A stretch of 64,000 nucleotides of DNA, from positions 1 to 64,000 of the forward strand of contig CAJTWN010000012.1 in assembly GCA_910580105.1 (NCBI GenBank), read 5' to 3'. The translations under genes were made by a program, and so were the position numbers. Positions 32,320 through 40,732 of the stretch are shown here, one piece after another. Position 1 is the stretch's first letter; each line of letters begins with the position of its first letter. The DNA is from an uncultured Clostridia bacterium (GTDB taxonomy: Bacteria > Bacillota > Clostridia > Monoglobales > Monoglobaceae). Below the pieces are notes generated by a model. That model searched no databases, had not been told where the DNA came from, and saw only the letters and a program-made list of their open reading frames with translations.

Positions 32320-33531
32320 CTATTCCCTTTCGCTTATTTTCATTATGTTTTGGATAACATTATCTTTAAGGAAAACGATTGCACCCACAATAAGCAGAAT
32401 TCCTGTTGCAATCAGGATGTACTCTATTTTCATTCGGTCTGCCAGCGGACCGAAGAAGACCATGGCCAACGGCATAATAATACCGGAAATAATAGAGATA
32501 AGGGAGAAGACCCTGCCTTGTTTATCGGGAGAAACAGTTTCCTGAAACAGCGTAATAAAAGGCGTATTGAACATTGGCATGGTAATACCGGTCAAACCCA
32601 TCCAGAGGAGATAAAGAATAAAAGGCGAAGGAAGGCCCATCAGGATTGAAAACAATCCGCAGATGAGACAGCCGGCACCGATGGTATGAATCTTATTTTT
32701 AAAGCCGCCCCAGACGGAGAGCAGTATACCGCCCAGGATGTTGCCGATAAAAAAGACAATCTCATTCAGCGTAAGATAAAACGGCTCTGCCCCAAAGGTG
32801 CGGGTGACCAGCAATGGTGTCAGAATGGCAAGGGGCGCAATAATAATATTTGAAAATGTCAGGTAAATCATCAAGCGGGACACCAGTTTATGTTGTTTTG
32901 TATAGAGAAGTCCTTCTTTAATTGCGGCGAAATAGTCGACCTTCTCTGTTTTTTTCTTTTGCGTGTTTACCTTTACAAAGGAAAAGACAGTGATGCCGAT
33001 GACAGCAGTAATGACGTCCACAAAGAAAATGTACTGGAGGTCTATGTTGGCGAGTAATGCGCCGCTGGCTGCCGGAGACAGGATCAGCATTACCGACTGG
33101 ATGGTTGTATTGATGCTGTTGATCCGCATCAATTTTTCACAAGGAACAATCTCTGGGATAAAAGCGGTGGTGGTAGGGGTCTGGATGCCGCTGCCAAGAG
33201 AACGAATTGCCAGCACTGCAAATAACAACCACATATCGTCAATACCAAAGAGGAACAGAATAGCAATCAAAAGTGTTGCAAGTGCAATGGCGCCGTCAGA
33301 GAGGATAATCAGAATTTTTTTGTTGTATTTATCGGCCCAAACACCGGCAAATAAAGAAATCAATACCTGTGGGATGAAACCACACAGCGTTGCCAGCGTC
33401 ATAACAATCCCGGATTGTGTTTGCAGGGTGATATACCAGATAATGGCATATTGTACCAGGGAAGAACCAAACAGGGAAAGCGCCTGGCTGGTCAGAAACA
33501 GTCCGGTTTTTTTTTTCCAGTTATTTTGCAT
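32320..33531 (-). CDS. MFS exporter (MefA-like)
   Basis: This 403-residue, 12-helix transporter belongs to the major facilitator superfamily drug-export group. It starts MQNNWKKKTGLFLTSQALS, with the typical LFAGVWADKYNKK motif A at about 62-74 and IRSLGSGIQTPTTTAFIPEIV. MefA-type efflux pumps of macrolides are its best-known relatives, but the substrate is unknown. It is a single gene, convergent with fabZ. The ribosome site is AAAGGAG. Confidence 0.85.
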   Translation of the reverse strand: MQNNWKKKTGLFLTSQALSLFGSSLVQYAIIWYITLQTQSGIVMTLATLCGFIPQVLISLFAGVWADKYNKKILIILSDGAIALATLLIAILFLFGIDDMWLLFAVLAIRSLGSGIQTPTTTAFIPEIVPCEKLMRINSINTTIQSVMLILSPAASGALLANIDLQYIFFVDVITAVIGITVFSFVKVNTQKKKTEKVDYFAAIKEGLLYTKQHKLVSRLMIYLTFSNIIIAPLAILTPLLVTRTFGAEPFYLTLNEIVFFIGNILGGILLSVWGGFKNKIHTIGAGCLICGLFSILMGLPSPFILYLLWMGLTGITMPMFNTPFITLFQETVSPDKQGRVFSLISIISGIIMPLAMVFFGPLADRMKIEYILIATGILLIVGAIVFLKDNVIQNIMKISERE

Positions 33532-34053
33532 AAAAACTCCTTTCGTCGTGCAGATAGAAGGAATAAAAGCCTATATTATTTTTAAATTATTTATCAGATC
33601 ACAATTTTTAGGATAGCATGGCGCCGGTCTTTGATAATATGATCCGCCGTAATGTTTGAAAGATAATGTACATGCAGTGAAACACTATGCAGATAAAGGC
33701 ACGGCGCAGGGATAAAGTGAAAAAGCAATCAAGTTTTATGGAGAATAAAAAAACGGAGAAAAGGTGTTTTGCTCCGAGTGAAAGCTTTCAGCCGAACTGA
33801 AACATAGAAATATTATGGTGCAGGCACGCACGTACAAAACGGCATCAGGGTACAGAAGCCAACGTGCTTATGGGAGAACCCGGATTTGCAATTACGTTTT
33901 GCAAATTAAACTATGTGGTAAAATATAAAAAAAATGAAAGATATCTTCCGCCCCTATAAGAGGCGGGTTCCGCTTCCGTTTTTCAGCGGGCGTATAAGCT
34001 CCTGCCAAAATGTTGCCTGATGGAATTTCAGCTCTTATTAAAAAAGTTTTGGT
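33532..34053. other. Intergenic region with no recognised gene
   Basis: About 520 nt between the MFS gene and tRNA-Ala. No open frame is convincing; a plus-strand frame near 33625-33790 is broken by stops. Short inverted repeats (CGGAG/CTCCG near 33755-33780 and CCGCCCC/AGGCGGG near 33947-33965) are present, but no family could be assigned. It may be decayed sequence. Confidence 0.3.
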
Positions 34054-34089
34054 AAAGAAAAATCGGAATGAACTTATGCCCATTCCGAT
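34054..34089 (-). terminator. Terminator after tRNA-Ala
   Basis: On the minus strand ATCGGAATG (34081-34089) pairs with CATTCCGAT (34062-34070) and is followed by TTTTTC. It lies directly downstream of the tRNA CCA end. Confidence 0.85.
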
Positions 34090-34090
34090 A

Positions 34091-34166
34091 TGGTGGAGGT
34101 AAGGAGAATCGAACTCCTGACCCCCTGCTTGCAAGGCAGGTGCTCTCCCAGCTGAGCTATACCCCC
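34091..34166 (-). tRNA. tRNA-Ala (TGC)
   Basis: This 76-nt tRNA has the acceptor arm GGGGGTA, D-arm AGCTCAGCTGGGAGAGC, the anticodon TGC within CTTGCAA, T-loop GGAGTTCGATTCTCC and encoded CCA. It is a stand-alone gene on the minus strand downstream of pckG, with its own terminator. Confidence 0.97.
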
Positions 34167-34220
34167 AAAACATTGCTTATTATAACAAATTTATTTTTAT
34201 TTGTAAAGACTTTTTTATAA

Positions 34221-34253
34221 AAAAACCTGCCCGTTTCAAACAGGCAGGTTTTT
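34221..34253 (-). terminator. Terminator after pckG
   Basis: On the minus strand AAAAACCTGCC (34243-34253) pairs with GGCAGGTTTTT (34221-34231). A short loop and T-run follow the pckG stop. Confidence 0.85.
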
Positions 34254-34262
34254 AATAAAATC

Positions 34263-36026
34263 TTATTTCAAGTTATTTTCGAGAATTTCAAGCTGTTTTT
34301 TGATTGCAGCCGGAAGTCTGTCACCAAACTGTGCAAAATATTCTTTCTGATTTGCAACATCTTCCATCCAAACGTCTTTATCAACATGAAGCAATTCTTC
34401 AAGCTGTTCTTCCGTAATATCAAGATTTGTTACATCAATATCTTTCATTGACGGAAGAAGTCCGATTGGGCTGTCCTGTGCGTCTGCTTTGCCTTCACAT
34501 CTGTCAAGAATCCAAAGCAAAACTCTCATGTTATCACCAAATCCAGGCCAGAGGAAGTTACCTTCTTCATCTTTTCTGAACCAATTCACATGGAAAATTT
34601 TCGGTGCTTTTTCCGGATCCATCTTTTCGCCCATTTCAAGCCAGTGACCAAAATAGTCTGCCATATTATACCCAACAAAAGGTTTCATTGCCATCGGATC
34701 ACGTCTTACTACACCAACAGCACCTGCTGCTGCCGCAGTGGTTTCAGATGCCATGGTTGCACCTACAAATACACCATGTTCCCAATCTCTTGCCTGATAT
34801 ACCAGCGGAGCAGTCTTTGCGCGGCGGCCGCCAAATACAATAGCAGAAATCGGAACACCCTGTGGATTTTCGAATTCAGGTGAAATACAGGGGCAATTAA
34901 TTGCCGGTGCTGTAAATCTGGAATTTGGATGTGCAAGATTTCCTTCATAAGTCTTACCATTTACCTGTTTACCGGTCCACTCGGTACAATTTTCAGGCGG
35001 ATTCTTATCAAGGCCTTCCCACCAAACAGTCATATCATCATTATTGATTGCAACATTTGTAAAAATTGTATTTTTCTTTGTAGATTCAAGGGCGTTAAAG
35101 TTGGTCTTTACGCTGGTACCCGGTGCTACGCCAAAGAACCCTGCTTCCGGATTAATTGCATACAATCTTCCGTCCGCGCCAATTCTCAGCCATGCAATGT
35201 CATCACCAACTGTCCATACTTTATATCCTTTTTCCTTCAAATATTCCGGAGGAATCAACATTGCAAGGTTTGTTTTACCACATGCACTCGGGAATGCAGC
35301 TGCAATATATTTTACTTCACCCTGGGGATTTTCAAGACCAAGAATCAGCATATGCTCTGCCATCCAGCCTTCCTGCTTACCAAGATAAGATGCAATTCTG
35401 AGTGCAAAACATTTTTTACCCAGCAATACATTGCCGCCATAAGCAGAATTTACAGACATAATCGTATTATCCTGCGGGAAATGAACAATATATCTCTCAT
35501 CCGGATTTACATCCTTCTTTGAATGGAGACATTTTGTAAAGTCATCACCTTCAATTTTTTCAAGTACCTTATTTCCAATCCTGGTCATAATTGCCATATT
35601 GAGAACGACATAGATACTATCTGTCAATTCAATGCCAATTTTCGAAAAAGGAGAACCTACCGGACCCATAGAATATGGAATCACATACATGGTTCTTCCC
35701 TGCATCGAACCGTCATAAAGTTTATAAAGTTTATCATACATTTCATCCGGAGCCATCCAATTATTTATCGGGCCTGCTTCTTCTTCTGTTGGCGTACAGA
35801 TAAAAGTCCTGTCCTCTACACGTGCAACATCGTTTTCTGCAGTTCTGTGATAATAACAGCCCGGAAGCTTTTCTTCATTCAATTTAATCATTTCACCTGT
35901 TGCAACCGCTTCTGCACGCAGCGCCTCAAGCTGCTCTTCACTGCCGTCAATCCAGACAATTTCGGAAGGTTTACACAGGTCTTTCATTTTGTCAAGCCAA
36001 TTCAAAACAAACTTATTCTCTGTCAT
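34263..36026 (-). CDS. pckG: Phosphoenolpyruvate carboxykinase (GTP)
   Basis: PEPCK interconverts oxaloacetate + GTP and PEP + GDP + CO2, acting in gluconeogenesis or, in anaerobes, in CO2-fixing fermentation. The 587-residue length is that of the GTP-dependent family. It has the P-loop AAFPSACGKTN and the substrate loop ERYIVHFPQDN. Other family motifs are VWTVGDDIAWL and the acidic FVGYNMADYFGHWL. The ATG follows AGGAGGAAAA. It is monocistronic, with a strong terminator. Confidence 0.97.
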   Translation of the reverse strand: MTENKFVLNWLDKMKDLCKPSEIVWIDGSEEQLEALRAEAVATGEMIKLNEEKLPGCYYHRTAENDVARVEDRTFICTPTEEEAGPINNWMAPDEMYDKLYKLYDGSMQGRTMYVIPYSMGPVGSPFSKIGIELTDSIYVVLNMAIMTRIGNKVLEKIEGDDFTKCLHSKKDVNPDERYIVHFPQDNTIMSVNSAYGGNVLLGKKCFALRIASYLGKQEGWMAEHMLILGLENPQGEVKYIAAAFPSACGKTNLAMLIPPEYLKEKGYKVWTVGDDIAWLRIGADGRLYAINPEAGFFGVAPGTSVKTNFNALESTKKNTIFTNVAINNDDMTVWWEGLDKNPPENCTEWTGKQVNGKTYEGNLAHPNSRFTAPAINCPCISPEFENPQGVPISAIVFGGRRAKTAPLVYQARDWEHGVFVGATMASETTAAAAGAVGVVRRDPMAMKPFVGYNMADYFGHWLEMGEKMDPEKAPKIFHVNWFRKDEEGNFLWPGFGDNMRVLLWILDRCEGKADAQDSPIGLLPSMKDIDVTNLDITEEQLEELLHVDKDVWMEDVANQKEYFAQFGDRLPAAIKKQLEILENNLK

Positions 36027-36056
36027 AACATTTTCCTCCTGTTTCTAAATAAGATT

Positions 36057-36545
36057 TTATTTCATTCTACTTAAATTATAATATATACTATGAACAATTT
36101 TTTAGCAATATCTATTTTAACCAATCTTACACGAAACATCATGTTCCTATTTGTTATATTTTAGACAATCTGCAAAAAATTGCATTTTCCTTATGCACAT
36201 TTGGCCTCTTTTCAACATTCTTCCTGTTTATAAAATGTGGATAGGTTGTTCATAAATTTTCTTTGGCACAATGCCTATGGAAACTGTGTAAAACTTTTCA
36301 ACGTTATCAATTGCTTATCAAACATATAAACCTCTTTAGTATTGCCACCTTTTTATAGTTTTATACATTTTCCACATCCCCAACAACAACGACAGCAACT
36401 ATAATAAATAATTATATATATTTATAAATTTAAATACCATCACAACAAATCCTGCTGCAAAATTCTCACCATTTCTACAAAGTACAATTTATAGGACTTA
36501 TCATCCATTATACTATTTTCATCAAGATAAAAGGATGTGATTATT
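36057..36545. other. AT-rich spacer upstream of pckG
   Basis: No open frame or tRNA is visible. A TATAAT-like box near 36075 may drive pckG. Three near-matches to the DnaA 9-mer lie at 36191-36199, 36236-36244 and 36368-36376; see findings. Confidence 0.35.
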
Positions 36546-36656
36546 TTGAATTATACCATTCGGTTTGTCAGAGGACATTTTGAAGCTTTTGACCGCTTAG
36601 GTGATTTTATTATCAGTGGAGACACATATGAAGAAATACTTGATTTTTTGGAATAA
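36546..36656 (+). CDS. Small conserved-looking protein, unknown function
   Basis: A 36-residue frame starts at TTG and reads NYTIRFVRGHFEAFDRLGDF, ending EEILDFLE before TAA. An AAGGA sequence lies ten bases upstream. The pattern (one beta strand, a FEAFD turn, an acidic amphipathic end) resembles short clostridial proteins that begin with K/NYTVRYIRGH-type motifs. It is too short for routine gene finding. It has no clear promoter. Function unknown. Confidence 0.5.
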   Translation: MNYTIRFVRGHFEAFDRLGDFIISGDTYEEILDFLE

Positions 36657-36755
36657 AATTTGTAAATTAAAAATGAGTATATAAAAGAAAAAAAGAGAAA
36701 ACAAAAGAATAAATGAGTTTGTATATACCTAAATTAATTTTTTTGAAAAAAAGGG

Positions 36756-36784
36756 TTGACAAAATAATAAAAGCGTAATATAAT
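36756..36784 (+). promoter_or_regulatory. Promoter of rplM-rpsI
   Basis: TTGACA (36756-36761) and TATAAT (36779-36784) have a perfect 17-base spacer. Confidence 0.9.
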
Positions 36785-36789
36785 AGCAG

Positions 36790-36890
36790 GGCGTTCTTTA
36801 AAGGACGTCTTTTATTTTGAAAAAACAGGTCCCTGACCTGCAAGACACAAATCATTCATTTGTTATATAATTAAAGTATAAATATATAGG
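36790..36890 (+). promoter_or_regulatory. Putative ribosomal protein L13 leader
   Basis: Two hairpins follow the promoter: GGCGTTCT/AGGACGTC (36790-36809) and CAGGTC-CCT-GACCTG (36826-36840), then an ACACAAATCATTC segment. Position and layout match the L13 leader known in low-GC Gram-positives. The L13 feedback role is inferred. Confidence 0.6.
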
Positions 36891-36904
36891 AGGTAGGCAT
36901 TCAT

Positions 36905-37339
36905 ATGTCAACTTACATGGCGAAAGCTAATGAAATTGAGAAAAAATGGTACATCATTGATGCTGCCGGAAAACCTCTTGGCCGGGTAGCTGCAAAGGCT
37001 GCTACAATTTTAAGAGGAAAACACCGTCCGGAATATACACCTGGTGTTGACTGCGGTGAATATGTAATTATTATCAATGCAAAAGATGCTGTACTCACAG
37101 GCAACAAACTGCTTCAGAAGAAGTGGTTCAGACACACAGGCTATATCGGTCACCTTAAAGAAGTTTCTTACAAGGAATTGATGGAAAAACGTCCGGAAAA
37201 AGCTATGGAACTCGCTGTTTCCGGTATGATTCCTAATAATAGCCTTGGCAGAAACGCATTGAAGAAATTAAGAATCTATAAAGATGCAAACCATGGTCAT
37301 GAGGCACAAAAGCCCATTGCATGGAACGGCGAGATTTAG
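36905..37339 (+). CDS. rplM: Ribosomal protein L13
   Basis: L13 is an early-assembly protein of the 50S subunit. The 144-residue product starts MSTYMAKANEIEKKWY. It has the conserved YIIDAAGKPLGRVA and GMIPNNSLGRNALKKL. The first ATG is used because it has the GGAGGT site at the normal distance, and relatives begin with a K/STYMAK-type start. It is followed 19 nt later by rpsI. Confidence 0.98.
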   Translation: MSTYMAKANEIEKKWYIIDAAGKPLGRVAAKAATILRGKHRPEYTPGVDCGEYVIIINAKDAVLTGNKLLQKKWFRHTGYIGHLKEVSYKELMEKRPEKAMELAVSGMIPNNSLGRNALKKLRIYKDANHGHEAQKPIAWNGEI

Positions 37340-37358
37340 GAAAGGGGACGAATACAAT

Positions 37359-37751
37359 ATGGCAAGTGTACAGTACTACGGAACAGGTAGAAGAAAAAAA
37401 TCTGTTGCTAGGGTTCGTTTAGTGCCCGGTACAGGAAATATTATAATCAACAAAAGAAGTATTGATGATTATTTTGGTCTTGAAACATTAAAAGTTGTTG
37501 TTCGTCAGCCGCTGGAACTTACAAAGACCATTGGCAAATTCGACGTTTTGGTTAATGTTCAGGGCGGCGGTTTCACCGGTCAGGCAGGTGCAATCCGTCA
37601 TGGTATTGCAAGAGCACTTTTGGAAGTTGATGAAACATTCAGAACAGAACTTAAGACTGCTGGTTACCTTACACGTGACCCGAGAATGAAGGAAAGAAAG
37701 AAGTACGGACTCAAAGCAGCACGTCGTGCTCCGCAGTTCTCAAAGAGATAA
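37359..37751 (+). CDS. rpsI: Ribosomal protein S9
   Basis: S9 reaches into the P site of the 30S subunit through its C-terminal tail. The 130-residue protein opens ASVQYYGTGRRKKSVARVRL and ends RAPQFSKR. The ATG at 37359 follows AAAGGGGACG and gives the family-standard N-terminus; the frame extends upstream inside rplM. It is closed by a strong terminator. Confidence 0.98.
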   Translation: MASVQYYGTGRRKKSVARVRLVPGTGNIIINKRSIDDYFGLETLKVVVRQPLELTKTIGKFDVLVNVQGGGFTGQAGAIRHGIARALLEVDETFRTELKTAGYLTRDPRMKERKKYGLKAARRAPQFSKR

Positions 37752-37768
37752 TTTGTATTATATCTATC

Positions 37769-37800
37769 AAAAACGCCGCATAAATTGTGCGGCGTTTTTT
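37769..37800 (+). terminator. Terminator after rpsI
   Basis: AAAACGCCGCA pairs with TGTGCGGCGTTTT, followed by TTTTTT. The spacer beyond (37801-37997) is AT-rich and contains no gene. Confidence 0.9.
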
Positions 37801-37997
37801 AATATAATTTATAAACTATTGAGAAAATTCATGATTATAATATAATGATATATACGTAATATTTTTATATAATTTCATACAAGAAACAATCCCAATTTAT
37901 TATATCTTATTTATGATGATGAATTTGGGGGAGATATGCCTATAACAGTTTATAAAAAGTCTCTTTTAATTTTTATATCAAATTTGTTTAATTTATC

Positions 37998-38026
37998 TTG
38001 CATATAACGATATGATATTGTATGAT
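37998..38026 (+). promoter_or_regulatory. Promoter of the epimerase-NUDIX pair
   Basis: TTGCAT (37998-38003) and TATGAT (38021-38026) have a 17-base spacer. The GAGAGGG ribosome site precedes the ATG at 38058. Confidence 0.7.
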
Positions 38027-38057
38027 AGAGAAAATGAAAAAAAGAGAGGGTTAGAAA

Positions 38058-39077
38058 ATGAAAGTATTGTTGATTGGCGGCACCGGAACAATCAGTATGG
38101 CAATTACAAAGTTGTTGCTCGACCAGGGAAATGAAGTATATTTGATGAACAGAGGCAGTCGTAATCATGAACTGCCGGATGGATATCATCATCTGGATGT
38201 TGATATGAAACAAGAGAAGGAGGTAGAAAAAGCCGTTGAAGGAATGAAATTTGATGTGGTGGCAAATTTTATTCTTTTTGATCCCGCGCAGGCAGAAAGA
38301 GATTTTCGGATTTTTTGCGACAAGACAAAACAATATATTTTTATAAGTTCGGCTTCTGCCTATCAAAAACCCCTTTCAGATTATCATATTACTGAGGGAA
38401 CACCTCTGTCAAATCCATACTGGGCATATTCGAGAAATAAGATTGCCTGTGAAGAATATTTTATGCGGCAGTATCGTGAACATGGTTTCCCTATTACAAT
38501 TGTGCGGCCCAGCCACACCTATGATGAACGTGCTGTAGCGCTTGGTGTACATGGCAGAAAGGGAAGCTGGCAGGTTGTAAAGCGGATGATGGAAGGCAAA
38601 CCGGTAATCGTGCATGGTGACGGGACATCATTATGGACGGTAACGCATAGCAGTGATTTTGCAAGGGCGTTTGTCGGTTTATTAGGGAATATTCATGCAA
38701 TTGGTGAAGCAGTGCAAATCACTTCTGATGAAAGTCTGACATGGAATCAGATTTACCAGTGCATAGCAAATGCCCTGCATGTCGAATTTAAACCTTATTA
38801 TGTTCCGTCTGACTTTCTTGCAAAATGTTCAGACTATGACTTTTTAGGCGGATTAATTGGGGATAAAGCAAATTCTGTCGTATTTGATAATACAAAATTG
38901 AAAAGGCTGGTTCCTGGTTTTACTGCGGTAAAGCGCTTTGATACAGGTATAAAAGAGACGATAAAATATATTTTAGCTCACCCGGAATATCAACGGGAAG
39001 ATCCGGAATTTGATGTATGGTGTGACCGTGTGATTGCTGCCATGGAGCAGGCAATTGAAAATATACAGAACATATAA
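38058..39077 (+). CDS. NAD-dependent epimerase/dehydratase family protein
   Basis: This 339-residue extended short-chain dehydrogenase has the NAD-binding GGTGTIS at 7-13 and the catalytic pair Tyr124 and Lys128 (YSRNK). The YSSASAY-like FISSASAYQ precedes it. It resembles isoflavone-reductase/UDP-sugar epimerase relatives that act on sugar or nucleoside substrates. No sugar specificity can be assigned. It is 70 nt upstream of a NUDIX gene, probably in one transcript. Confidence 0.85.
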   Translation: MKVLLIGGTGTISMAITKLLLDQGNEVYLMNRGSRNHELPDGYHHLDVDMKQEKEVEKAVEGMKFDVVANFILFDPAQAERDFRIFCDKTKQYIFISSASAYQKPLSDYHITEGTPLSNPYWAYSRNKIACEEYFMRQYREHGFPITIVRPSHTYDERAVALGVHGRKGSWQVVKRMMEGKPVIVHGDGTSLWTVTHSSDFARAFVGLLGNIHAIGEAVQITSDESLTWNQIYQCIANALHVEFKPYYVPSDFLAKCSDYDFLGGLIGDKANSVVFDNTKLKRLVPGFTAVKRFDTGIKETIKYILAHPEYQREDPEFDVWCDRVIAAMEQAIENIQNI

Positions 39078-39146
39078 TTTAAAAGGGTAAAAAAATAAAT
39101 GTTTTATAATGAAGACTTTTTTCAGTAAAAGGAAGGAAGTATAATT

Positions 39147-39599
39147 TTGCAGCAGACAACCTTGTGTTATATTGAAAAAGACGACTGTTACTTGATGCTC
39201 CACCGAGTGAAAAAGAAAAAAGATGTAAATAAGGACAAATGGATTGGCGTGGGAGGAAAATTTCTGCCCGGTGAGGCACCGGAAGAATGTCTTTTGCGGG
39301 AGGTTAAAGAGGAGACGGGTCTGGATTTATTGTCTTATCAGTTCAGGGGAATTCTGACATTTTGTTGTGATGTGCAGGAACCTGAATATATCTTCTTATA
39401 TACGGCTTCTCAATTTTCAGGAGAAATCAGGGATTGTAATGAAGGAACACTGGAATGGGTAAAAAAGACAGCTGTTTTGGATTTGAATCTCTGGGAAGGG
39501 GATAAGACCATGTTTCGATTATTGGAAGAAAGAACAGACGTTTTTTCTTTAAAACTGGTATACCAGGGAGATCAGTTAATAGAAATTAAAGAATATTAA
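39147..39599 (+). CDS. NUDIX hydrolase (MutT-like)
   Basis: This 150-residue protein has the complete NUDIX box at 37-59 (GGKFLPGEAPEE ... REVKEETG) that binds Mg2+ and cleaves nucleoside diphosphate derivatives. It resembles 8-oxo-dGTP diphosphatases such as MutT, which sanitise nucleotide pools. The start is TTG at 39147, after GGAAGGAAG. Substrate is not certain. A bidirectional terminator follows. Confidence 0.92.
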   Translation: MQQTTLCYIEKDDCYLMLHRVKKKKDVNKDKWIGVGGKFLPGEAPEECLLREVKEETGLDLLSYQFRGILTFCCDVQEPEYIFLYTASQFSGEIRDCNEGTLEWVKKTAVLDLNLWEGDKTMFRLLEERTDVFSLKLVYQGDQLIEIKEY

Positions 39600-39629
39600 A
39601 AATCCCGTGCAGTTATCTGCACGGGATTT
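39598..39629. terminator. Bidirectional terminator
   Basis: AAAATCCCGTGCAG and CTGCACGGGATTTT enclose TTAT. It lies between the NUDIX gene (plus) and the convergent aldo-keto reductase (minus). Confidence 0.9.
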
Positions 39630-39632
39630 TAC

Positions 39633-40448
39633 TTACAGGGTTTCAACTGTGTCTAAGTATGCCATATCTTCCGGTGAGATTTCAAAATCCAACTGGATAT
39701 TGCCTTTGATATAGGATTCGTGTGTGGATTTTGGAAGAGGAAGGATATCTTTTTGCAGTATGTAGCGCAGACATATCTGTGCAACGGTTTTTTGATATTT
39801 TTCTGCTATGTTTTTTATATTTTCATTATCAAGAATTCTTCCTGTAATTAGTGGTGAATAAGCTTCAACCAAAATATCATTGGATTTACAGAAGTCTGTG
39901 AGTTCTTTTTCTGTGCAGCCAATATGGAATTTGTATTGGTTAACGGCCGGTTTTAAAGCAGAACTTTCAAATATCGCCTGTAAATCTTTGATGGAAAAGT
40001 TAGAAACGCCCATTGCACGGCAGCGGCCGCTATTATAAATTTCTTCAAAGGCTTTCCAAACGGCAATATTCCCTTCTGTACAATCGGTATATTTTGCACT
40101 CCATGGCCAGGGTGCGTGAATTAAATAAAGGTCCAGATAACCAATATCCAGCAGCTGCATTGTTTCTTCAAATTTTTGATGCGCGCCTTCATACGTTTTC
40201 ACTTCGGCGGGTAATTTTGAAGTAACAAAAATTTCTTCCCGCGGAATTTTGCTGTCGCGTATGGCTTTACCGACACTTTCCTCATTATGATATGCATTTG
40301 CTGTGTCAATATGGCGGTAACCGGCCTGCAGTGCATAGCTTACAGATTCATAAGCAGGTGCGCCGTCCGGTATTTGCCAGGTGCCAAATCCTAATTTGGG
40401 GATATTGACGCCGTTTTGCAGTGTAAAAAATTCGTCTTTAATTGACAT
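39633..40448 (-). CDS. Aldo/keto reductase (2,5-diketogluconate reductase-like)
   Basis: This 271-residue TIM-barrel oxidoreductase uses NADPH to reduce aldehydes or ketoacids. Its catalytic residues are visible: Asp and Tyr in DTANAYHNEES, Lys in VTSKLP and His in LIHAPWPW. The NADP-binding end LPKSTHES is present. The ATG at 40448 follows AGGAGGAAT; an in-frame ATG five codons upstream is disfavoured. Context gives no pathway. Confidence 0.92.
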   Translation of the reverse strand: MSIKDEFFTLQNGVNIPKLGFGTWQIPDGAPAYESVSYALQAGYRHIDTANAYHNEESVGKAIRDSKIPREEIFVTSKLPAEVKTYEGAHQKFEETMQLLDIGYLDLYLIHAPWPWSAKYTDCTEGNIAVWKAFEEIYNSGRCRAMGVSNFSIKDLQAIFESSALKPAVNQYKFHIGCTEKELTDFCKSNDILVEAYSPLITGRILDNENIKNIAEKYQKTVAQICLRYILQKDILPLPKSTHESYIKGNIQLDFEISPEDMAYLDTVETL

Positions 40449-40639
40449 GGTATTCCTCCTCATTTGTTAATTTAAATCATATAAAATTTATCCATATATA
40501 ACTGTTTTTAAGTATACCATCAAAACGCGGTGTGTCAAGTTTTATACGATACTTCACAAAAAAATATGATGAAACAGCAGTAATAAAAATATTGAATTAT
40601 ATAGGCTTAATAGCATTTAATTTATAACTAAATTAAGAT

Positions 40640-40732
40640 ATTCCCCGCCTCTAAGGCGGCGGGCGGCACTTAATTTTTTCAGTGAGAGTACAATCTCTCA
40701 CTGAAAACGTTGAATGACGGGGCAAATCCCCT
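40640..40732. repeat. IS200/IS605-type end remnant (inferred)
   Basis: On the minus strand CCCGCCGCCTTAGAGGCGGGG is followed by AATATC, a shape and wording typical of the right end (RE) hairpins of IS200/IS605-family transposons. An adjacent perfect hairpin TCAGTGAGAG/CTCTCACTGA (40679-40704) fits a guide-RNA-like second stem. No TnpA or TnpB coding sequence is nearby. It could instead be a complex terminator for the downstream gene. Confidence 0.45.

Noticed and set aside
37936..38007. 23-codon ORF after GGGGGAG before the epimerase gene
   Set aside because: The ribosome site is too close to the ATG, the codons are low-complexity, and it lies in the promoter region.
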